DNA of 46,201 nucleotides, taken from NCBI GenBank assembly GCA_903892415.1, contig CAITIQ010000335.1:1-46201 (forward strand), written 5' to 3'. Of this stretch, positions 26,186 to 33,081 are shown one piece after another (the stretch's first letter is position 1; each line of letters starts with the position of its first letter). The position numbers and the translations under genes were made by a program. Below the pieces are notes generated by a model. It worked only from the letters and a program-made list of their open reading frames with translations. It did not search any database and was not told where the DNA came from. Origin of the DNA: an uncultured delta proteobacterium. Its GTDB lineage: Bacteria; Myxococcota_A; Polyangia; Polyangiales; Polyangiaceae.

Positions 26186-27679
26186 ATGAGCGAAGGCGAA
26201 GAGTGGGTCATCATCAATTTCGACGAGCTGGTTGCCAAACAGAAGGGCCTGCCGATGCAGGTGCCGGTTCCCAAAGCGCAGTTCGAGAAGCTCGCGGAGA
26301 GCGGTCTGCCCACCAAGCAGGCTCGACAGTGGTGCAGTGACTTTCTCAACAACTCCGAGGTCGGCAAGAACTCGGCGTGGCGAAAGAAGAACCGCAACGA
26401 TGTGGTTGCGATGGAGTCCTTCATTGATGCTGGCCCGCTTTGGGACAAGGCCCAGAAAGCCTTTGCCGAGAACGATTTCGAGAAGGCCATCAGCACGCTC
26501 AAGCGAATCACGGTCACGTTCGAGGGGGACCACGCGGCGAAGCTGAACCTCGCTTCGGCCTACGCCAACACCGGGCAGTTCGAGAACGCACAGAAGATCT
26601 TCAAGACCATCGCCGCAACGTTCAAAGGGGACCCTGAGTTCCACATTGCGGTGGGTCATGTGCACTTACGCCTGCAGAACAAGGATGCAGCTGCGGACGA
26701 GTTCATCAACGCCCTCGAGGCAAAGCCAGACCACCAAGGAGCGATGGATGCCTTGGTTCAGCTCGGTCACCTGGCGAAGATCTATGAGAACCCGAGGGAC
26801 GCGGCCTCGCTGATCTACGTGCGCGCGGACTCGGTCTTGGCCTACCTCGTTGGCGAGTGGGACAAGGAAGAGCGATCGGTCGACTTCTTTCTTGAGCAGC
26901 TCGCGTACCACGAACGCGAGCGGCGCTACGAGGTGGCATTTGAAGCAGCCCTGCGAGCGAAGAAAGCCGCTGGGGATGACTTCAACGAGCGAGCAGAGCT
27001 TGCGCTCATCTCCAACCTACGAGCGATGGGTAAGAAGGAAGCGGCGCTGGGCGCGGCGCTCGAACTTGCCGGAAAGAAGCCTGCTAACGCCGGTGTATTG
27101 GTCGAGTTGGCGCGTACTCAGGGGGAGAACGGCAACAGTGCGGAGGCCGAGTCGCTGATCGACAAGGCCCTCGAGGTTGATCCGGGCGACCTGTCGGCGC
27201 TGATGTTGAAGTTCTGGCCCGAGGATCCGAACGACATTCAGAAGCTCGGAGACGCCCTTCCAGCACTTCAGGCTTTCGCTGCCGCGCATGCCGCCGTTCC
27301 TGGAGCGAGCCGCACCTTGGCGCGCGCCTACTTGGCGCTCAACCGCATCGATGATTCGCTCGAGCTCTTCGAGAAGACGGTCAAGGGAAACCCCGGCGAC
27401 GACGACCTGCGTTCCGAATGGTGGGGTGAGCTCGCGAAACAGCAGAAGTACGAGGAGATCCTGAAGGACGCTGCCACGCTCGGCGACATGAAAGAACGAA
27501 CCTGGCAACTTCGTTGGAACGAAGCTGAAGCTTACCTCGGGCTCGGAAAGTCGGTGGAAGCGCGTGCCTGCTTCAGCGCCATCAACTTCGATGAATCGCT
27601 TCACGTCGACCTCCGCCGAAGGGCGAAGCGAGCGGTGACCAGCGTCGACGAGAAGATCGCCGGCGTCGGCCAGCCCTAG
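26186..27679 (+). CDS. TPR-repeat protein
   Basis: A 497-aa cytoplasmic protein built almost wholly of helical repeats. After an N-terminal region (about 1-75) with no clear family match, TPR motifs run from about 80 to the end, for example ENDFEKAISTLKRI, TGQFENAQKIFKTIAATF, NKDAAADEFINALEAKP and GNSAEAESLIDKALEVDP. No enzyme motif is seen; the role is probably a scaffold or partner of the preceding kinase, which is inference from position. I chose the ATG at 26186 (MSEGEEWVIINF), since the longer in-frame start lacks a ribosome site. Its TAG stop overlaps that of the convergent NDH-2 gene (CTAG, 27676-27679). Confidence 0.85.
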   Translation: MSEGEEWVIINFDELVAKQKGLPMQVPVPKAQFEKLAESGLPTKQARQWCSDFLNNSEVGKNSAWRKKNRNDVVAMESFIDAGPLWDKAQKAFAENDFEKAISTLKRITVTFEGDHAAKLNLASAYANTGQFENAQKIFKTIAATFKGDPEFHIAVGHVHLRLQNKDAAADEFINALEAKPDHQGAMDALVQLGHLAKIYENPRDAASLIYVRADSVLAYLVGEWDKEERSVDFFLEQLAYHERERRYEVAFEAALRAKKAAGDDFNERAELALISNLRAMGKKEAALGAALELAGKKPANAGVLVELARTQGENGNSAEAESLIDKALEVDPGDLSALMLKFWPEDPNDIQKLGDALPALQAFAAAHAAVPGASRTLARAYLALNRIDDSLELFEKTVKGNPGDDDLRSEWWGELAKQQKYEEILKDAATLGDMKERTWQLRWNEAEAYLGLGKSVEARACFSAINFDESLHVDLRRRAKRAVTSVDEKIAGVGQP

Positions 27680-29031
27680 CCGCGGTCGACAGCTCGTGGC
27701 GCGAGAGGAGCGGGGAGAGCCGCTCCTCTTTTGCTTGGTAGCACCAGCGGTTCTGCGGCCTCCGGCAGAATCATCCCGTGGATGAGACGCGACCCTCGGT
27801 CGTACGAGAAGTACGACCAAGCCCACTGCAGGACGACCAGTAAGCGATTCTTGAAGCCGATCAGCATCATTAGGTGAATCACCAGCCACGCGAGCCAAGC
27901 GAGGTAGCCTGAGAGCTTGGTGACACCCAAGTCTGCAACTGCTGCGGCGCGACCGATCGTCGCCATCGACCCTTTGTGTTGGTAGCGGAAGGTTTTTCGC
28001 GGGCGCCCAGCGATCTGCGCCTGAATGTTCTTCACCGCGTGTCTACCTCCCTGAATCGCGGGAGGGCACATGCCCGGGATGGGCTGACCATCCTGCTCGA
28101 AGTGGGCTAGGTCTCCAACCACGTACACGCGCTCATCCCCCGGGATCGACAGCTCCGGCGTGACCACGACGCGGCCTACCTTGTCGAGTGGAACCTCCAA
28201 CGTCTTAGCCAGTGGGGATGCCGCAATGCCCGCGGCCCAGACGACGGTTCGCGAGGGTATCTGCTCTTCGCGGTCGCCTTGTTTCACCGTCACACCGTCT
28301 GCATTCACGTTGGTAACACGCGAACTCAGACGTACCTCGACTCCCAGCTTTTCGAGCGACTCACGAGCTTTCTCGGACAGCTCGCCCGGGTAGCTTCCAA
28401 GCACGCGATCCCCGCCCTCCACGAGCAGAATTCGGGCCTTCTCAGGGTCGATATTGCGAAATTCGTTCGCCAGCGTTTCTCGCGATATCTCCGCGAGTGC
28501 ACCGGCCATTTCGACGCCCGTTGCGCCAGCTCCAACCACCACAAACGTCAGCAGCGCCTTGATCCGAGCCTCATCGGTTTCGCGCTCCGCTTCTTCATAA
28601 GCGAGGAAGATGCGCTGCCTTATGAGCAAGCCCTCGTCCACCGTCTTTAGGCCCGGCGCGAATGGCGCAAACTCGTTGTGCCCGAAGTACGCGTGCGTCG
28701 CGCCTGTGGCCACGATCAGATAGTCGTAGCCAACGGCATCCCCGTCTTCGAGGAACAACTTTCGGCTCTTGCGGTCGATGCTTCTGACATCACCGAGCAA
28801 GACGGTGATGTTCTCAAAGCGGCGCAATACCTTGCGGATGGGCACGGCGATGTCGGCGGGATTCAACCCGGCCGTTGCTACTTGATAGAGCAACGGCTGA
28901 AACGTGTGGTGGTTCGTTCGATCGATGATCGTCACACGGACCGGCGTGTTGCCCAATGCCTTGGCCGCAAAAAGCCCGGCAAATCCCGCCCCAACGATCA
29001 CTACGTGTGGCAGCCCCTTGCTCGCGTTCAA
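27676..29031 (-). CDS. ndh: Type II NADH dehydrogenase (NDH-2)
   Basis: A 451-aa membrane-associated FAD enzyme that passes electrons from NADH to quinone without pumping protons. The FAD-binding dinucleotide fold is at the N-terminus (HVVIVGAGFAGLFAAK), and the NADH-binding fold is central (FVVVGAGATGVEMAGALAE). The motif VYVVGDLAHFEQ and the quinone-site region GMCPPAIQGG are typical of NDH-2. The C-terminal half holds the amphipathic/hydrophobic stretch used for membrane attachment (YLAWLAWLVIHLMMLIGF). I chose the TTG at 29029-29031 because GAGGAG lies 7 nt upstream; an in-frame GTG at 29046 would add five residues and has no ribosome site. The stop overlaps the TPR gene stop. Confidence 0.92.
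   Translation of the reverse strand: MNASKGLPHVVIVGAGFAGLFAAKALGNTPVRVTIIDRTNHHTFQPLLYQVATAGLNPADIAVPIRKVLRRFENITVLLGDVRSIDRKSRKLFLEDGDAVGYDYLIVATGATHAYFGHNEFAPFAPGLKTVDEGLLIRQRIFLAYEEAERETDEARIKALLTFVVVGAGATGVEMAGALAEISRETLANEFRNIDPEKARILLVEGGDRVLGSYPGELSEKARESLEKLGVEVRLSSRVTNVNADGVTVKQGDREEQIPSRTVVWAAGIAASPLAKTLEVPLDKVGRVVVTPELSIPGDERVYVVGDLAHFEQDGQPIPGMCPPAIQGGRHAVKNIQAQIAGRPRKTFRYQHKGSMATIGRAAAVADLGVTKLSGYLAWLAWLVIHLMMLIGFKNRLLVVLQWAWSYFSYDRGSRLIHGMILPEAAEPLVLPSKRGAALPAPLAPRAVDRG
27704..27732 (+). terminator. Intrinsic terminator of the TPR operon, inside the ndh coding end
   Basis: On the plus strand AGAGGAGCGG (27704-27713) pairs perfectly with CCGCTCCTCT (27720-27729) around a 6-nt loop, followed by a run of T (27729-27732). 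It starts 25 bp after the TPR gene stop and lies antisense within the last codons of the convergent NDH-2 gene. Confidence 0.8.
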
Positions 29032-29129
29032 AACCCAACTCCTCACAGCTCAAGCTGTGGTTCATCGATTCGTTCGTCTCGTACGCGAGCCTTGTAGGGA
29101 CCGCTTTGACCGCTGAATAGTGCCGCGAG

Positions 29130-29633
29130 CTACCTCTTGTGGGTCTCGAGCCACTTGTTCATGAAGACCGCCGAGGTATCCCATCCCTCGCGGAGCTGCT
29201 TCTCTGCGGTGCTCTCGAGCATGCCGCCGATGCCAAAGACTTTGGCTTCGATCACCATCTCAACCGTGCGGCGAACTTTGTCTCCGACGGCTTCGATTCG
29301 CAGGCTGCCTTCTTGTCGAATCTTGTCCGCCATGACGGTTGGGGTGAGCTTCCAGGTCCACACCTTCTTGCTCTTGTCCATTTGACCGACCTCAGCATAA
29401 CCAAACGAATCGCCGAGGATTTTCGCGACTGCCGTCGGGACGTTCTTGAGCTTCGGCTTGCCGCGCGTCTTGCGCTTCACCTCGGTGTCCGTCTCTGTCT
29501 GTTCGTCGAGCGTCCATTCGGAGAACTCAAGGCCCTCCCGGTAGAGCTTGGTATTGAATTCCTTATCGAGGAACAGCTCCCAGAACGTTGCCTCGTTGCA
29601 GTTGATCTCGTGAGTGATCTTAAAGTTGGCCAT
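29130..29633 (-). CDS. DUF2505 family protein
   Basis: A 167-aa protein of the DUF2505 family, which has a START/Bet v 1-like fold expected to bind a hydrophobic ligand. The beta-alpha-beta pattern is visible: an N-terminal strand FKITHEINC, a helix EATFWELFLDKEF, long antiparallel strands (KVWTWKLTPTV, SLRIEAVGDKVRRTVEMVIEAKVFG) and a final long helix EKQLREGWDTSAVFMNKWLE. No signal peptide. The ligand is unknown. The ATG is at 29631-29633, with GGAGTGCC just upstream. It lies upstream of ndh on the same strand (about 100 bp) and divergent from the PilZ gene at 29751. Confidence 0.82.
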   Translation of the reverse strand: MANFKITHEINCNEATFWELFLDKEFNTKLYREGLEFSEWTLDEQTETDTEVKRKTRGKPKLKNVPTAVAKILGDSFGYAEVGQMDKSKKVWTWKLTPTVMADKIRQEGSLRIEAVGDKVRRTVEMVIEAKVFGIGGMLESTAEKQLREGWDTSAVFMNKWLETHKR

Positions 29634-29750
29634 GGCACTCCTACGCGTTCGCTAGCTAATGCAACCCGTTGGGTCGCCTTCAACAGCTCGCTTGTAGAAC
29701 ATTGGGCCGCTGGGAGGAAGCCCGCTAGGCTCAATGTCGGAGGATGTAGT

Positions 29751-30134
29751 ATGCGCAACAGAACCCACGCTCGGTACGTGCCGCTCCGGCCGACTCGGCA
29801 TCAGCTTCGAATTCCGTGTCAGGTGATCCGTCAACGCGACTTCAAGTTGATTGCGGACCAGACGTTGGACCTCTCCGATTGCGGAATGTTGGTTCTTCCG
29901 CGGTTCCGGGTGCTGACCGGTGAAGAGCTGCTGGTGAGCTTCATGGCGCCGTTTACGCGGCGCTTCGTCGATGCCGAGGGCGTGGTTGCCCGCGTGCAAC
30001 ACGGTCGTCGCAACGGCGATCTGGGTGCGGCGTTGGGGCTTGAACTGACGATGGATGAAGCAGATCGGGCGCTCCTGCGTTCGCAGCTTCATTTCTTGCC
30101 GGCGCAACTGCCACGACGCCGCGTGCTGTCGTAG
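29751..30134 (+). CDS. Small PilZ-domain protein with intact c-di-GMP motifs
   Basis: A 127-aa single-domain PilZ protein, the third in the window. Both halves of the c-di-GMP site are present: RHQLR near residue 16 (RxxxR) and DLSDCG near residue 40 (D/NxSxxG). The strand GVVARVQHG and GLELT near the end complete the barrel. No membrane or output domain, so it would act by binding a partner on c-di-GMP. The ATG at 29751 is supported by GGAGG about 8 nt upstream. It is divergent from the DUF2505 gene and ends at a strong terminator. Confidence 0.88.
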   Translation: MRNRTHARYVPLRPTRHQLRIPCQVIRQRDFKLIADQTLDLSDCGMLVLPRFRVLTGEELLVSFMAPFTRRFVDAEGVVARVQHGRRNGDLGAALGLELTMDEADRALLRSQLHFLPAQLPRRRVLS

Positions 30135-30145
30135 CTGCTGGTGCG

Positions 30146-30172
30146 AAAAAGCCCCTCGTTGAGGGGCTTTTT
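30146..30172. terminator. Strong bidirectional intrinsic terminator
   Basis: AAAAAGCCCCTC and GAGGGGCTTTTT form a perfect 12-bp stem with a 3-nt GTT loop, giving U-tracts in both directions. It separates the convergent PilZ gene (plus) and AgmX-like lipoprotein gene (minus). Confidence 0.93.
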
Positions 30173-30192
30173 CAGGCAGGGGACCAGCGAAA

Positions 30193-30615
30193 CTACGTAG
30201 CGGGCTTGTCGCCTTCCGGTGCTGGTGACTTCACGAATTCTTTAGTGAACTCCCAGGTGAAGGTCGCCTTGCCGGTGTTGGCATCGGGCGGACCGAGCTT
30301 GAGGTCTTCCACGTTGTCCACCACACACTTGCGAACCGGGTCTCCAGCGGTCGTCTTGGCCGCGTCAACCCGCACCTTCGCGACTTGTCCGGTTCGGTTG
30401 TGAACGATGAAGTCCACGGTGACTTTGCCCTCGAGAAGCGGGTTCTTCTTGAGCTGCTCGTTGTAACACTTCTGAACGTCCCCGCTCTTTGACTCGAGGA
30501 GCTTGTACGTGTCCTCGGTCCACTGCTCCGGAGTACGCGTGAAGCCGCCACACGCTGTTAGAAGACTACCGATCAGTGGGATCGCGAAGCAGGCGCTAAT
30601 TCGGTTCGAGTTCAT
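30193..30615 (-). CDS. Lipoprotein with AgmX/PglI-type C-terminal domain
   Basis: A 140-aa lipoprotein. The signal (MNSNRISACFAIPLIGSLL) ends in the lipobox LTAC. The mature part is one AgmX/PglI C-terminal domain, a TonB-related fold of myxobacteria: a helix then DVQKCYNEQLKKNP, strand GKVTVDFIVHNRTGQV, paired Cys at QKCYN and VRKCVVDN, and final strand ATFTWEF. AgmX itself is a much larger motility protein, so this is a minimal, free-standing lipidated version. I chose the ATG at 30613-30615 because it starts the signal sequence and has GGGAG about 8 nt upstream. Another in-frame ATG at 30642 overlaps the OmpA-like gene stop (ATGA), so translational coupling is likely either way. Confidence 0.8.
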   Translation of the reverse strand: MNSNRISACFAIPLIGSLLTACGGFTRTPEQWTEDTYKLLESKSGDVQKCYNEQLKKNPLLEGKVTVDFIVHNRTGQVAKVRVDAAKTTAGDPVRKCVVDNVEDLKLGPPDANTGKATFTWEFTKEFVKSPAPEGDKPAT

Positions 30616-30638
30616 GGCAAGTTCTCCCTTGGCGCTCT

Positions 30639-31175
30639 TCATTTCTTGTCCTCGATCGGCTTGCCATCCTTCTCGGCAATGTTGAACTCGACCCTGCGAT
30701 TTTTCTCCCGACCCTCTTCGGTGTTGTTGTCCGCGATCGGTTGTTTTTCACCGAAGCCCTGACCAACGAGCCGTTTCTCCTCGATGCCTTGCGTGATCAG
30801 GTAGGCGACCACGGCTTTTGCGCGCGAGTCACTTAGCTTGAGGTTCTGATTGTCATCGCCGTCCGCGCTGGCGTGACCCTCGACACGAAGCTTGGTGATC
30901 TCCGGATGCTCCTTCATCACTTGCGCTACGTCGTTGAGCAGCTGGTGAGACTCCGACTTGATGATGGCTTGATTGACCTCGAATTGAACCTTGTCGTCGA
31001 TCTCGATCTTCTTGGCCGACATCTTGGCTTTGATCGCCTTCTTGTCGAGCTTGAGCAGCTCTCGCGCTTCGCCCTTGATGGCGATCGGCCCCTCACCCGT
31101 ATAGAAGACGGTGGACGTGCAGCCCGTCGCTACGCTCAGTATGACCATGCCTGTCCAAACACTCATTCGCTTCAT
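30639..31175 (-). CDS. OmpA-family peptidoglycan-binding lipoprotein
   Basis: A 178-aa outer-membrane lipoprotein. The signal ends in lipobox ATGC (Cys19), and a Lys-rich helical spacer (about 30-70) leads to an OmpA C-terminal domain. This domain carries KLRVEGHASADGDDNQNL, SDSRAKAVVAYLI and EKNRRVEFNI, the usual peptidoglycan-binding pattern, so the protein should tether the outer membrane to the wall, as Pal does. Unlike Pal it has a long N-terminal spacer and is not next to tol genes. I chose the ATG at 31173-31175, with GGAGG 10 nt upstream. It is co-directional and overlapping with the AgmX-like gene, so the two probably act in one envelope complex (inference). Confidence 0.9.
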   Translation of the reverse strand: MKRMSVWTGMVILSVATGCTSTVFYTGEGPIAIKGEARELLKLDKKAIKAKMSAKKIEIDDKVQFEVNQAIIKSESHQLLNDVAQVMKEHPEITKLRVEGHASADGDDNQNLKLSDSRAKAVVAYLITQGIEEKRLVGQGFGEKQPIADNNTEEGREKNRRVEFNIAEKDGKPIEDKK

Positions 31176-31305
31176 CTCGAAGTGACCTCCATGTGGCGCG
31201 TCAGGCTTAGCCGAAGCTCCAGCTACCCGAAAGGGCCCGCGACCCCGCACGGCAATTGCCTGAAAGTAGGGAACAATCCGCTCCCGCGTCTGCGGCCTGC
31301 AGTGC

Positions 31306-32151
31306 TCAGTTCCAGCGAATCGTTGCGACGGTTGGCCTCTTGAGCAGAGTCTCGATCCGTGCGCGGTCTGTCGGTGTGGAAGCTAGGTAGGCGTTGAGGT
31401 CCTCCTTGGCGACTCCGACAGCGCCAAGCGCGAGCGCGTGAAGACCGCGATCCCGCAGCGCTGATGGGCCGGCCTCGAGTTCAACCAGCCGATCACATAC
31501 CTGAAGCGCTCTCGCGTGGTCCTTTTGTCGCGCGTGAATGGCGTGAAGATTCGTCAACATGCGCAGCAAGATGACCCGAGTGGATACCGGTTCGAGGTGG
31601 CTTGGGCGTATCTCGATGGGGGCCGCAGCTTCGCCAACCGCGCGCTTCGCCAGGTCATCGAGCGAGGCTTGATTGAGCGTACGCAGTTCAGCAAACGGGT
31701 CCGCGAACGGGCCACCTGGTCCGCCCACGCGCACCAGGAAGTGTCCAGGGAAGGCGATTCCTTCCACCACGATGCCGCTTCGCCGTGCTACCCCGAGAGT
31801 CACCACCGCAAGCGAGATCGGTATGCCCAAACCTCGGTCGAGCACGTCGTTGATGTAGCTGTTGCGCGCGTCGTAGTAATCGGTGGTGTTACCGCGGAGG
31901 CCAGCGCTCTCGTAGATCTCGGTTCGAAGTGCGCTGAGCTGATCGCCCAGCGTCGAGTCTCGCTGAAGCCTTGAAACTACGCGGTCAGCGAGTGTGTCTA
32001 GACGCGCTCGATAGGTCTCCAGCCGCAACGCTGGGTAAGCGTCACGGGCGATCAGCAAGGCTCCCTCATCTGCGGTAGCGCGGTTGGAATCAAGCAAGAG
32101 CCGAAGCTCCCCTTGTCGCGAGGGAGGTCTGCGTTCGATAGCGATGGGCAA
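31306..32151 (-). CDS. SirB1/transglutaminase-like protein with TPR
   Basis: A 281-aa cytoplasmic protein of the SirB1 (UPF0162) family. The signature region reads NSYINDVLDRGLGIPISLAVVTLGVARR, then GIAFPGHFLVRVG. This is a transglutaminase-like fold in which some members keep a His near the GHFLVR strand; whether it is enzymatic is unclear. The C-terminal part (about 190-280) is a TPR pair (VILLRMLTNLHAIHARQKDHARALQVCDRLVEL). The ATG at 32149-32151 lies 2 bp after the stop of the Pro-rich membrane protein, so it is in the same transcript as the kinase upstream. Confidence 0.85.
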   Translation of the reverse strand: MPIAIERRPPSRQGELRLLLDSNRATADEGALLIARDAYPALRLETYRARLDTLADRVVSRLQRDSTLGDQLSALRTEIYESAGLRGNTTDYYDARNSYINDVLDRGLGIPISLAVVTLGVARRSGIVVEGIAFPGHFLVRVGGPGGPFADPFAELRTLNQASLDDLAKRAVGEAAAPIEIRPSHLEPVSTRVILLRMLTNLHAIHARQKDHARALQVCDRLVELEAGPSALRDRGLHALALGAVGVAKEDLNAYLASTPTDRARIETLLKRPTVATIRWN

Positions 32152-32153
32152 GA

Positions 32154-33071
32154 TCAGTTCTCGATTTTTTTAGGTTTGATCTTGCGACCAGGCGGCTTCA
32201 GTCCGCCCGGCTTGGGAGCAGTTGGCTGCGTCGTCGCTGTTGGTTGCGCAGTCGTTGAGGGGCTTGGCTTGGTTGGCCGGCCTACAGGACGAAGTCCCCC
32301 TGGTTTGGGAGAGGTGGTGGAAGTCGTTGGCTGCGGCTTCGGCGCCGTACTGGTGGGCTTGGGGCCTGGTACCGTGCTGGTGGGTTTGGGGGTCGTTGAT
32401 GTGGGCCGAGGAGCTGTAGCGGTGGGCGGCGGTGTAGTTGCCGTTGGCGGCGCTGCAGTTGGGGCTGTTGCCGTTGGTGCAACGGCCTCCTCAGGCTCTT
32501 CATCGGAGGTTGGAGACGTGGGAGGCGCAGCAGCTGTTGTTTTTGCGCTTGCGGTGGCTTTGGGTTTTTTCCGAACCGGCTCCGCTTCCTGCTCGGACTC
32601 GTCCGAATTGGACTGTCGGTGCACCACAAAAGCCGCGATACCAACTCCCGCAATTGCCAACGCTAGGACGCCGACCAACATCGGGGCCCGCGAAGTCGCC
32701 GTTCTTTGTGGCGGCGCTGGGGTTACAAAAGGTGCGGAAACAAGTGGTGGCATTGCTGCCGTCATCGGCATTGGCACGTCGCCGAGCGCAGTTGCGCCAG
32801 GGCCCACTGGGAAGTCGGGCCCCGCGGATGGAAAGCTGGGCATGGCTCCCGGCTGCGTCATCCCTGGGCCAAACTCGCCAGCGATGGGGCCGGCCAGCGC
32901 CGCGGACGAGGGTGTTGACGGCCAACCAGGTGGTGGTGGTTCTTGCATTGCAACAAGAGCTCCGCGCGCGGCTAGCTCCGCTGCATCCGGTGCCCGCGGT
33001 AGATCGGCTAGCGGGGCGGCAGGCGCGCCTGAGACGGCCAGCGCTCCCCGCTCATTGAGGCCTTCGTCCAT
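32154..33071 (-). CDS. Pro-rich single-pass membrane protein, kinase-linked
   Basis: A 305-aa protein with no recognisable enzyme domain. Residues 1-125 are Pro/Ala/Gly-rich and cytoplasmic. One transmembrane helix lies at about 130-150 (APMLVGVLALAIAGVGIAAFVV). The remaining 155 residues are Pro/Thr/Ala/Lys-rich with (PT-x-TP) repeats and would be periplasmic. The composition is like the tail of the kinase encoded 10 bp upstream, so the pair may share periplasmic partners or be substrate and kinase. The ATG is at 33069-33071. The low-complexity sequence makes alternative starts and exact length hard to test here, but the frame is uninterrupted. Confidence 0.75.
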   Translation of the reverse strand: MDEGLNERGALAVSGAPAAPLADLPRAPDAAELAARGALVAMQEPPPPGWPSTPSSAALAGPIAGEFGPGMTQPGAMPSFPSAGPDFPVGPGATALGDVPMPMTAAMPPLVSAPFVTPAPPQRTATSRAPMLVGVLALAIAGVGIAAFVVHRQSNSDESEQEAEPVRKKPKATASAKTTAAAPPTSPTSDEEPEEAVAPTATAPTAAPPTATTPPPTATAPRPTSTTPKPTSTVPGPKPTSTAPKPQPTTSTTSPKPGGLRPVGRPTKPSPSTTAQPTATTQPTAPKPGGLKPPGRKIKPKKIEN

Positions 33072-33081
33072 TGGCGGCAGC

